64,000 nt of DNA from Acanthornis magna (Eukaryota > Chordata > Aves > Passeriformes > Acanthizidae), in assembly GCA_036785705.1 (NCBI GenBank), contig JAWUZG010000970.1, positions 1,212,501-1,276,500 of the forward strand, read 5' to 3'. Positions 24,121-35,909 of this stretch are shown one piece after another. How positions within the stretch are numbered: position 1 is the stretch's first letter; each line of letters opens with the position of its first letter. Both the position numbers and the translations under genes were made by a program. The notes under the pieces are model-generated. The model was given only the letters and a program-made list of their open reading frames with translations, was not told the origin of the DNA and did no database searches.

Positions 24121-24160
24121 TTTTTTGAATGTTGGCACAGTTTTTTTGAATGCTGGCACC
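24121..24160 (+). repeat. Tandem duplication, unit TTTTTTGAATG(T/C)TGGCAC
   Basis: Two ~20-base copies lie in tandem and differ at single positions. A similar two-copy duplication of ATTCCCTTAC(G/A)CAT lies ~100 bases upstream at 24020-24049. Both look like local slippage events. Confidence 0.7.
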
Positions 24161-25930
24161 TAAAGAAACCACATGAAAAATCTGATCTGGCTGTGATAAG
24201 TCCAAAAGGTAGTGAACATGTTTGTGTTAATTCATCCTTCTGGCCAAGATGACAAGAAGTGGCATTTTACTAGGACAGGAGAGGCTTGATTCTGTCTCCC
24301 ACACATATGGCCTTAGTGCCATCTAAGATTCCCTCAGGTATCACCCTTGGCCCACCACTACAGAGAGATGTAAACCTCTTCTAGTCCTGCATCATGTTTG
24401 CTGGGTCCATGTGGAGGTCTTGACAGTCTTAGGCACCAGATATCTGTTTTTGGAAAGTGAACTGTACACAAGGTGATGTCTGGAGCAGCTTTGTTCTTAT
24501 CCAGTATTATATGATAGATAAACTATGCACAGTTTTTGGTACATATGTATTTTGCAGTGTGTTTTATGGGGATGATTATGTCTGCAAAGGACTGAAAGCG
24601 AGATGTGGGTGAGGAGAGTGCTGGGTGACAATAACCTAAACCACCAGAGCTGGTTTTGCAGTGAAGAATTCAGAGCTCCTGTTCCTGCTGCTTAGGGAGG
24701 GGAAAGTGGTGCCATTCATGGGGTTTATTAATTGTTTTAATGAACTGTTGGATAGTAACACCTTAGACCATTACATCATAACAATGCTGCAACTCTCGAC
24801 CATTGTTTTTATCGAGGGGTCAAGGTGCTAATTTTTGATTAGGGAAGACAAAGACAGGTTAACAGCTTACAATACTCCTATGAGTTCTTCATTTGGCTAG
24901 TCCCTTAGTTAATTATAACCCTAGGGAAAAAACAATATCCCCTCACCCACAGACCATACCATTATCCCTAATTTTTTGCATATTTTATAATATCTACATT
25001 TAGGGGGAGATAGAGGATTAAACTGAAAGACAGATGCAGTACAAAGAAATAGTAGCTTCATTTAAAGAAGACAATATTCTCCAATGGCTAGACTCAATCC
25101 TATTGACTACTTCCTGTTCTTTAGCCAAAACTCTCATATCTCCCATGAACCTAAAGCTTTAATTTTTAGTGAAGGTATTAATTAAGCCGGATAGACTTCA
25201 AATGTCTATTGAATACAAATTCACCTCTGCCTCATGTAACAGCTTTGAGAGGACTGGTCCTGGGATCCTCTATCTTCATCAGTTCTTTGGGCTGATTACC
25301 TGTTCAGAAAAGCATACAAACCTTAGAAGGCACAGGTGGATGCCTGCATAATGGTGTTGATTAGTATTCCAGTTGTCACAACTCCGCTTCCTGACAGCTC
25401 CTCCAGTGCAGGTGCTTCCTGATCTATGTTGCTGATGGTCAGGCTGGGCAGTTGATTGCTGTTTGGCATCTTTGAACTCCTGATTCTGGGTATTTTTTTT
25501 TCTTTTTTTGCCTCTAACAATCTTGCTCTATATCTAAATGTTTGCTATCCAATCATCTGATTTTTGGCCAGGATTTCAATGGTTCCTTGCTGACAATTTC
25601 CAAGGCTGCAGAAAGCTGCCAAGGGGGTCATTAGCACAAATCCATAAACATCTGCTGTGAGAGGGAGTTTTTTTGCCAAAGATAGTAAAACTGGGAAAGA
25701 AGTAAAGCTGCCCCAAAGAAGTCAACGGAAGCAGCACTTCATCTGTAAATGAAATCAAGCTCTGCTGGGAACAAGGACTTTTCCTTCTGTGCTCAGACTG
25801 ATAGCTCAGCAGTCTGGTGCCTGAGCAATCTCGTGGAAACTGAAGCTGAAGTAGGATGGATTTGCTTCTGGAAGAAGAAAGATGGGAACTTACTATCTCT
25901 TCTGCAAGATGTTAAAGGAAGTACAAGAGC

Positions 25931-25983
25931 ATACATATATACATACACACATACACACACACATACATACATACATACATATT
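25931..25983 (+). repeat. (ACAT)n/(CA)n microsatellite
   Basis: Mixed ACAT and CA repeats end in a run of ACAT units. It is ordinary simple sequence and likely polymorphic in length. Confidence 0.9.
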
Positions 25984-26953
25984 TTACATACTGATCAGGC
26001 TGCAGTGATTTACACGTGTTGAGGTTTATACAGCTCATCTGCCCCTGGCGTGCTGCAGAATGTTAGGTGATGATAGTACATAAGTGGTCTCATACAGTGA
26101 ATTTGATATCCTCCCTTTTCCTTTTTCTCTCCTACCCGATAAATCTATGTGTCGAATGCACACAGATGCTTTTGTCTAATCCATGAACCATGTGCTAGGG
26201 AAGAAAAGGAAGGATTAGACTGATTTCTAAGTAACTGGGATGTCACTCAACTGTGTACCAGATCAGTGCTCAAGTCAGTTCCCCCAGGTGAAAGACAAAG
26301 CTGTTATCCACCCATGTAGCACCCAGTGACTTACTGGGAAAGGAAGTGAATTGGAAGAAAATTCTCTGCAGGTTATATTCCCTTATAGATGAAGCACAAA
26401 ATTAAAGATTGTGGATATCTGAACACGTCCCATGTTCCTCAAATCAGCCTGCTAACTGCACAAGAGATCCTACTCACCTCCAGAAATACAAAGCTCATGG
26501 AGGAGGTGACAGAGAGGACAAGATAAAAATATCTATGATGGACCACTTGGCAGGCACACTGAACAATTTCCTGATTCAGTACAAGTGGACATAACTTCAA
26601 GTACAAAGTAATGAGCTATTAAGTGATGTGATCTAGGGGAAAGTTAGCTGGCAAATAATTAAAAAAAAAAAAAAACTAACTTGTTTCAGAAGACAGCATA
26701 TTAAAATCTTTAACTTTATGGATTACTATTGCTGCTGCTTTCCTTCTGCATAAGTAAGTATGATAAGAAACCTAGACAACAGCATCACCTATTTAAAGAT
26801 ATGGTAGGTATAGCTGGAATTCTCTATACAAGATCACTATACTGAAATGGAGGACAGCCCAAATCAAACTTTCCACTCACATTCAAGTAAGGACATATCA
26901 AATAAATATTTTGGACTCCTATGTTATTTTTTGCCAGAGACTATATAGAATAA

Positions 26954-26971
26954 CCTATGTAATTACATAGG
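26954..26971. repeat. Perfect 18-bp palindrome
   Basis: CCTATGTAATTACATAGG equals its own reverse complement. A second, imperfect AT-rich palindrome (ATTCTATAATTATATAGAAT) lies ~30 bases downstream. The centre TAATTA is a homeodomain core, so the site could bind a paired dimer, but this is inference. Confidence 0.8.
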
Positions 26972-28377
26972 ATATCATTATAGAAGCAAAAATATATTGA
27001 TTCTATAATTATATAGAATACAGAATAATACATAAGAAGAATTGTGCCCTAAAAAATTATGAGAATATCATAGAATTTTTTAATTAGTTTCTAGTGAGGG
27101 ATGGCCTGTCCTTGTGGTATAATGATTCTACTATCAGAGGTGCACAATTTTGCTGAACTTTTAATCAAAGATTTCCTCCATGGAGAATTTTGAGGGGGCA
27201 GGATTTATTTGCTTGCTCACTGCAAAAAACATTTCTGTTGCTTCTAAAAATGAGACTAGGGAAAACATATCACTTTGCCCATATTAACTGCGAGTAGGAT
27301 TCTTTCACCAAGATGCCCTTATGGTCTCATGGCTAGGAACAGTGATTTGAGGCTTTGTGTGGCACTGCAGCATTTTCTTTTTGGGTTGTTTCTTTTGCTA
27401 TTATGCATATTAACTGCCCAGATATGGCCCCATTACAAGTCTTCAGAAAATGTCTGTCTTCAAACGCTCTTTGCAATGTTGTCAGGCTGGCTGTTGCCTT
27501 TGTGGAAGGACATATTTACAGTGAGTGTGCTCTAGCTTTTTACAGATGTTCTTCTTGGGTCCTTTAGTACCAAAAGTGAGATCAGGCACATCCCCTCTGG
27601 CCCTTTCATGCCCTTCTTATGTTCAAAGGAAAAAAATGCCTGAGTGGAATAAGAGGAAGGAAGAACAAGGCCTAGAGATGGTAAAGAGAAAATTAAATGG
27701 GGTAAGGATCTGAAAGGTTAAACAGTCAGGTCTTGGTGTAGATTCTGATTGAGAGAGTAAGGGAGTCTGGCACTCAGACTGAGGACAGAAAGCATGCCTG
27801 AGACTTGGTAATGAATCCAGAGGCAGGATGTAGGAGGGTATTATACCCACATAACCTGGGAGATGAGAACTAGCATGTCAGAGGTGAAGGTTAGAATGGG
27901 AAGAAGAGGTGTGGACAGTCTAATAAAGTTGCCTGAAATTAGCTAAGCCAGGAGTTTTAAGAAAAAATAGTCTGTGTTCAGTGTAACTAAATGGCATCAT
28001 AAAGTATATAGGGCTGCATTAAGATTGTGGGGGTTTGGAGGTCAAATGATGATTCCAATTTTGTCTCGCATTATTAGACTAATAGAGAAAGGCTGAGATT
28101 TTTGGTTGGCTTGTTTGGTTTTCTCTCTGTGCAACTTTGAAAGGGAATTAATCCTTTTTTTTTTTTTTTCCTGACAGGCATAAAAAGAATCCTGCTCCTC
28201 AAAGTGCAAGCATTTATGAGGACTCAGTGAAAGCAAGAGCCTGAAAAGCCTAGGAACACTTACAGTGCTTGCCTTGGAGCATGTGTTACACCCTGCATGA
28301 TACTAACCACCTAGAGGACTGGTGTACCACAGCACACGCAGTGACACCCTGCAGTGTGGTCGCTTCTGATATTTATA

Positions 28378-28615
28378 CAGCCTAGAAAACATGGAGACTC
28401 GAGGGAGAAATGATCACAGAATATAAATACTTTCTGGTAGAATAAGGAGCAATGGCCTGAAACTAAGAGAGGAAACATTTAAACTTGCTATTAGAAAAAT
28501 GTCCTTAATGGTGAGAGCAATTGGGCAGAAGAGCAGATTACAATGCGAAGAGATCAAGGAACTGCTGCTATTTTAGATTGCATTAGGCTGAGAGTAATAG
28601 CAAAAGCCAACAATA
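28378..28615 (+). mobile_element. Old CR1 LINE 3' fragment
   Basis: The order of segments matches the CR1 3' region. It runs from CAGCCTAGAAAACATGGAGACT through a GATCACAGAATATAAATACTTTCTGG block, then AATGGCCTGAAACT, then a TTAGAAAAATGTCCTTAATGGTGAGAGCAATTGGGCAGAAGAGCAGATTAC-type block. Many substitutions and no terminal ATTCTGTG octamers indicate an ancient, truncated copy inserted in the + direction. Confidence 0.68.
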
Positions 28616-31600
28616 CCTGTGGAAGTTCACTTTAAGTGTTTCATACTTACAAAAGATAGGACTTTTAAAAAATGACATACAGTTATTAAGGATTCTTTTT
28701 CTTCTGATTATTTTTCAAAGCAGTGGATACAATACATAATGATTGTAACAAAAGAAAATGGATTGGGGGAAAACCATAGGAAACTGAAAAAATGCCTGAT
28801 GAGATTCTGAAAATTCTTCACCAGAATGAAGACACAGCACATACACTCATGGTATTTCTTGGTTACCTGTTCTGGAAAACTTAGAACAATGCTGAGTGCC
28901 ATGAACAGAACTACCTGGGAGAGCTAAGCCAGCTAGTGACAGGAGGGATCTGCTAAGCAGTAGTCAAATTAGGAGCAATCTCACTTTTCCCTAGGGAGAA
29001 GATTTGCAGCTCTGAAACCTGACTGATTTGTCATGCTGGACACCTGGATGAGTGGTCATAGGGTAAAAAAATAGACAGCACCAAAGAATGTGTTCAACAA
29101 CTTTGCCATTTGAAGAAGGCAGTCCTCAAAAACCTTTGTAACGTTAATAGGTTTTTTCCTGTTTGTGTGCACTTTATTGCCTCTTGCATATGCCTTTGTG
29201 TTGAGTCAGAATCTCTGTCATGCACTAACACTAAATTATGACAGTAGTAATAATAAAAATACTACAAAATACTACACAGTTATTACAGTTCTGTCTTACA
29301 ACATGATTTGATATAACAGAACTAATTACGATATTTGAAACAAAGAAAGGCAAGCACAATACCCCATGCAAGATGTTGCAGAAATAAAATAATAATCTCA
29401 TAATGTTGCTTTGTTTCTGATTTTTAATAGCAGGGAACATCTGGAATAAGTAAATGTTATCTAGTTTCATGAAGAATTGGAAAGGCTACATACCAAACCC
29501 TTATACAATTGAAAATAATGAATGCCTGTGGAAATATTTTTGAGTTATGACAGAAAGGAAATTTTTATTGTTCTTAGCTATTCTTTCTTGTACTATTGAT
29601 ATAAAAATTTAAACCATCTTACCACAAAGTCTCTGAACCAAAAATAAATAATCACTGACTGAAATAAATAATGTGATGTGTGACTGAATATAACACCTGA
29701 TAATGGTATTGGGAGGCTCCAAACCCCAGCAGACGTTATCATTCAAAGAGGATATTCATAAAAATATGTATCTACATATCCTTTAAAAAGTATTTGTGTC
29801 TTTAAGCAGCAGCTTAAATCAAGGTGAAAAGTAACCATGGCAATTAATAAGCTGCAAAGGTAGTTCTTGAGCTCTGAATGTATTTTTCAAGAGTAATGTT
29901 TCACTGCAGACATCATGATCCGAAGTGCCTCATCTTTTTGTTACATGAAATTATGGAAGAGGTACTTCAACCGTGTGTCACACCAAGCACAGGAGATTTT
30001 CTTTAACTTCCAACATCCATTGATCACCTGCCATATACTCTGTGGCCTGAGCTATTTGTTTTTATAGATTAAAAATACATTTAGGGCACACAAAAAAAAA
30101 GATTTTGTTGTTGTTAAGACTGTGTACTTAACTATGCAAACAGAAGTGATATTACAAACCCAATGTGGATTTCAGCATCACCACACAAAAATAAACATAT
30201 ACCTGTGTCATGTAGTCTTAGAAGATTCATTGACAAAGAGGCAGAATTAGCTTGTTCTTATCCAGACAGTCCATATTTTTATTTTGAGGAGTAAGGGGTT
30301 TTTGAACGCCATTTAAAAGATCTGCTCCATTACACTGTGGCTTTGCAATAAAATCTCAGTGTGGGACAGAGGAACAGCTGTGCTATCTCAGAAGTATCTT
30401 AGTGAACCTAAAATTGCCTCACACAATTTTTTCTCCCTTTGTCAGAAACTTTGATAATGTGGCTGTGCACAGTTTGATTTTTCTTTTCGCTTTCTCAAAG
30501 CTCTTAGAAAAATACTTCATCTCTTTCCTTTCATCTGTGGGATAGACTTTTCAAAATATGTATATAAGTATCCAATTTTCCATCAAAACAATTTTATCTG
30601 TATGCTTTTGATAAACCTAGCTTAGAACCACAAACTGTCATATTTTCCATGATCCAGAAGGGGACTAACATAGTATTTCCATTTGCAGGGGCAGAACTCT
30701 GCTAATGAGGAGTCAAACCTTCCTTTCAGCATCTCCCTTCTTGCCTTTTCTTCATGTAACTGGGAATCTGTATGCAGCACTGGTCTGTGCAGGAAGCAGC
30801 ACTTTGGCTCGTGCCCTTGCAAAACAGCATAAGGAAAAAATGGTCAATTGGCACCTTGTCTTTTGATTTTTTCTTCACAAATAAGCACCCTTACCCCTCA
30901 AAGGTAAGGTTTAGACAACATCACAAATGTATATAGAAGATGGGTGAGAGTTCTCTCTGGCTCAGTTACTGGACCCAAATGCAGCTCTCAGAGGAGAGCC
31001 AGTAAGGAGCAGATTTTCACACAAAGCGAATAGGTCGCAAAATGTGCCAAACCACAGGGCAGGTTTTGGGGATAGACAAGAGGGCACAGACTAGGTATTA
31101 TCTGCCTTAACTCTTGAATGTGATTGATGGAAGTAGTTGAAATATTGGCAATGGTCCATCAGTTACATGGACTAAATCCTATTGGCTCTGTTTGACCTAC
31201 AGAATTCAAGAAGGGCTGTCTTGACTGCACAGCTGAGAAGGGTGAGAGGGTGTAACCTTGTGCTCTACAGAGTTGTGTACAGCATAAAATTGAATTATGA
31301 AAACACAAACAATAAGAACAAATAATTCTAGCAAAACACTTTGTGTCTTTGGAATGGTAGAACTGCAACTGCAACAAGACGGGTATAGTCCACAGTGGCT
31401 GGTGAATGTTACATGGACTTCATCTAGCACAAGATATTTTAAAAACCTTTCCTCATAAAATGGATATCTAGTTTTAAGCAAGTTCATTCATGTGGAAAAT
31501 TTAAGAAGAATATAAGAAAATGTCTGCAGTGCACTGAAACTCTAGAAACAATAACAGTACAAAATTCAGCACTGCAAAGCTGTTTCATGCCTCCTGGGAT

Positions 31601-34600
31601 CCAGACACTGGAGAACCACTGATTGCCAGATCTGTGCAACAACATGATGAGACTGGTGTTTTGGGGATACATCTCTTTGCTGAACTGCATTAAAAAGAGC
31701 AAGGGGGTTATTTTGGTCTTTTAGAGAAATTATTCTTGTCATATGGCTTTATAAGATCAAGATTAACACTTAGAGAGCATATATGTGTGTGTTCATTATT
31801 ACCATCATAAAAAAATATTTCTGAAATATGCAGTTGAAAAAACCTGGTTTTGACTACTTGTGGTATTTTTGCATTACTTAAACTACTCTTAGAAAAAAAA
31901 AATCTTAGTTTATCAAAAGTTTATCAAAGAAGATGTTTGCACTTCATGGACGAAATCTGCTTTGAACATCCTCAACCATTTTGTTAGTGACAAGGAGAAG
32001 CCATAATCTTTGAGCAAAAGAAATGCAGGAGGCTTTTTCGGTGATGGTTGCTCAGAGCAGCCTAAATTTGCAAGAGCAGCATTCTTTGTCTTCAGTTTCT
32101 TAAATTATCGAGGAAGACCTCAGCACTGTGCTGAATTAGACAGGAATGCAGTATGTTTGGGGTCTTCCTACTTTTTGCCATTTATTTACTAAAAATCATC
32201 AGTTTATGGGAACCTGTTGTCAAGAGATGGGATTGCATGAATAAAAGGCTAGAATCCTCATGACCTCTCTCCTTTCTTGAGAGGATGCAGCCCTGCAGGA
32301 TTCCAATCTACTGATGGGTGCCATTTGCCCTAAATGCACAGCACAATTACCCCAAAGCATGATTTCAAGACTCCATGTCTTTTGTTCGATCAGTAGTGTA
32401 GCATTTCTAGTCTTGTGGCTGACTGGACAAGACAAATCACAGGAGTTTAGCTCAGTCTAAACTATTTTTTGAGAGAAGGAAGTATGGATAATTTTCCCTG
32501 TTTCCTACTTCTTCAATGCAGTACAGAATGAACATTACCTATGCCAAGGTTCTCCGTGAATCTGAGGCAGGAAAGAAATGAAAGTATCATAATCACCCCT
32601 TTGGAAATGCAGGAAGATTCAAACAGAATAATTACTGAAGATGGAATTTAGCTAGAATTCCAAGTCTGAACACATTTTCTGTTCCAAATACTACTGTGGA
32701 TCCTTTCCTGACTGCATGTGGCCAGAACCTGATTTTTTGCATGTGTTATAGCAAGCTGCCATCTTCTTTCAGCCTTGTCCTAAATTAAGAATGACATATT
32801 ACATCCAAATCATAGACCTGCATCATCAGCAGTTCATAGAACAGTCTTCAACATAATCAGTGTAAGTAATTTACCAGATAAAAGAATGTTAATAGCAAGT
32901 ACAGTATAATTTATGTGGACACAAATTGTACCTATCTTTCAGAAGAAGAAAGGCACTGCTGCGTACAAAGAGAGGATCAAGAGCAAGGTCAAGTGTAAGC
33001 ACTTCTGTTTAACATGTGCAGCCTGAAAACAGCAGGAAGAGCTTTCAAAGACAGAGGGAAATTATACCAAATAAAGTTATTATAAATAATTGCTGTTTTT
33101 ATGCTCCTAGTGGATTTGATATGAGAGGCAGTTATAAATGGAAGACGTATTCTTTAGAAGGTGTTTGATGAAGACCTCATTTTATCAAAAGGGTTGAAAG
33201 TTTGCAACTTGTAATACTAGAGGGAAATGGTCATTTTAGTTAGCTAAGTTTCTTAGCTAGTATGTGTAGATATATATAAAACACTGGTACAGGAGATTTT
33301 GTACACAGTTCTTGCATCTCAGTTATACATGTCTTAAAAGTAAACACAGGTGAACTTTTGCCTTTGGATTTATGGAGCATTTTCTCTTTCTGAAAGTACC
33401 AGTGCCTAAAATGTATTAAGAATGGACAAGACTGTCAAAATTAGGTATTTTCTTGATGTGTACCAAGGCTTGGGATTTGTTAGCTGCACAAAAGATCACA
33501 TTTTGCCTATACTTTTTTTTCTCTCCTCTTTAAACTCTATTTCATAAGATTAAAGGAAAATATTCAGAACTACCATGCTGTATCTTCATAGTATCTAACA
33601 ACAAAGCTTTAACTACTCAGAGAACCTGCTCTTTGCATCATGAGGGGTTTCCCAAATCTACTTCTTCAGCAAGGGAAGAAAACTCAGGCTCTTCACTCTT
33701 GTGGTAGAACATGGACTTTCTGAAGCACAGGAGAAAATGGCACTTTACCAGGTGGCTTTCAGAAGGTTGTTTGGGCAAGACATAGTTTGTAATTGATACA
33801 ATATGAGGAATGGTCATTAAGAGTTGAAACTGCACTCCGTGTTGCATGGAGTTCACCTAAAAAATGTGTTGTCTACCATTCTGAAAACCTTCATGCTTCA
33901 CATCAGCTATGCAATGCAGTGGATGGGGGCAGATTTGAGTCTTATGAAGCTCCATATTTTTCAGCAACATAAACAAACCTCGAATAAGCTGGCAGACAGA
34001 TTACTTTCTGGATAAGATACTAGACTAGGACTGAGGCAATGCAAATTTTTCATTGGATTTCCCATAGACTTTTTTAGTTCATTACTGTTCAGTTCTGGTC
34101 CTATGCCTTCATGCTACGGAAAAATTCCAACTCCACCCCCAAATTTCCTTGGGAAGAGTAGGGAATAAATGAGGCCAGATGTGTCACACTGATAGTATCT
34201 TTTCAGCACATATCAGCACATTTTCTTCTGGGTATTTATTTTTTATTCTAATTTTCACTCCATTTTCTTTGCCTTCTTGAGTCAACGCTGTGTCCAAAGA
34301 CCTGTGTCTCAGGCTTGCGCCTTGGGAGCTTTGCGCAGCTGATAACATAACACTTCTGGTCAATTCTCCTAAGTCTGTCCAGACATTTAGTCATGCTGTG
34401 ACCAACAGTGAGGAAAAAGTGGTCTTAAAAGGTAGATGAACAATAGGAGATGTCAGCGTTCTGCAGCATTTCTGATCCCAGAAACACTGCTGGCGATACA
34501 GGGACACTTTAGCTGATGTCTTTTTCTTGAAGTATGTGCCACGGTATGTAATGAAGGCAAACTTTCCAAACTTCATAGACAGAACAGGAATCTCAGTCAC

Positions 34601-35489
34601 AGTACAGCTGACATATGGATATAAACATATACACACACTTACATCTACACTGAACAAAGGTAACTGAATGAAAGTCAGCTATCCACAAAGTCCCTTTGCA
34701 GTCAGGTCATGATACCAAGGCCTGTTTTCACTGCCCTCAGTTGTGTCCTTGCCTGAGCTCCCTGCCAAAAACCTTTCATGCTATATCCACTGCAAGGAAG
34801 CAAAGAAGACAGCAGAAAGACTCCGCGCTGTAAGGACACAAGAAGCTGGCCAGGGTGTCTGAGGAGAAACTGAATTTCGAATACTCACAGGCACCCCATT
34901 CACTACACAGGTAATGATACAATGGCTCTATGAAGCCTAAGGCTACAGGCCCATTCTGAACTCCATCTTTTATGTACCACTGCACCCACATTGTTCAAGC
35001 TTCAGAGAGGGCACAAGGATGCATTTCTCCTCTCTATCAGTGATGCTTCCATCTCAGCCAGCTCTTCAACTCTTCAACTAAGAAGCCTGTAATAAAATCT
35101 ACTTTTTCTTCTGTTAGAGACCATGTTGCACATTACTAGTACAAAGGGAAATGCAGTGTAAAACATTCATTTCTGTTTTACAGAAGAAACATCTTTGGTC
35201 TTAAAATGAAGTTACATTTATTTTCTTTAAATGTCATATAAAATTTGCAGGGTACCCTCTCTATTTTTTTTTTTTTTCATACTGATCAACTTGCCTCTTT
35301 CCAGAAAGCAAACTGGACACAACTTGAGATTACACATGCTTCCTAGAAGAGAAATATTTAATAGTGATTTGTATAATAATCCATAAATTTCATAGAGAAA
35401 AAGGAATAGGCCTGTGATCTTGGCAGGACAGCATAAATCAGTCCTAATCCCAAATAAATCTGCTTGTGAGCAGATTTTAATCTGTATTG
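28616..35489. other. Intergenic stretch, no gene recognised
   Basis: This is AT-rich sequence with only short open frames on both strands and no recognisable protein, RNA gene or clear mobile element. A poly-T run near 35263-35278 precedes the next CR1. Conserved non-coding elements may be present but cannot be recognised without alignment. Confidence 0.55.
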
Positions 35490-35909
35490 CCATACTGCAC
35501 CAGAGGTCAAGTCCTGTGAGGAACGGCTGAGGAAGCTCGGGGTATTTAGCCTGGAGAAAAGGAGGCTCAGGGGAGACCTTAACACTCTCTACAATCACCT
35601 GGAAGGAGGTTGTAATGAAGCGGGAGGCAGCTTCTTCTGCCATGTCTCAAGTGAAAGGACAAGAGGAAAAGGCCCTCAGTTATGCCAGAGGGGGTTCAGA
35701 TTAAAAAGTTTTCACTGAAAGTATGATTAGGCTCTGGAATAATTTGCCCAGGGAGGTGGTGGAGTCACTGTCTCTGGAAGTGTTCAAGACTTGTCTGAAT
35801 GTGGCATTTGGGGATATGATTTAGGGGTGACTATGGTGGTGTTGGGCTGACAGTCGGCTAGATGATTTTGAACGTCTCTTCCAAACTTGATAATTCTGTG
35901 ATTCTGTGA
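35490..35909 (+). mobile_element. CR1 LINE, 3' end, + orientation
   Basis: This is a clear CR1 3' region. It runs from GAGGAACGGCTGAGGAAGCT, TTTAGCCTGGAGAAAAGGAGGCTCAGGGGAGACC, a GGACAAGAGGAAAAGGCC block, CTGGAATAATTTGCCCAGGGAGGTGGTGGAGTCAC and GTTCAAGACTTGTCTGAATGTGG to the GATGATTTTGAACGTCTCTTCCAA segment. It ends in two copies of the ATTCTGTG octamer (about 35892-35908), the hallmark of the CR1 3' terminus. The element is 5'-truncated, as is usual for CR1, and has no coding capacity. Confidence 0.93.

Larger units (their letters stand above)
17641..28377. other. Intergenic stretch, no gene recognised
   Basis: More than 10 kb hold no supported gene. Small features are tandem duplications near 24020-24049 and 24121-24160, a CA/ACAT microsatellite at 25931-25983, a perfect 18-bp palindrome at 26954-26971 and a poly-A run near 26660. 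A motif containing ACTGAAGTCAATGG at about 22143 resembles an old sauropsid interspersed repeat. All open frames are below ~100 codons with no domain signatures. Confidence 0.6.
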
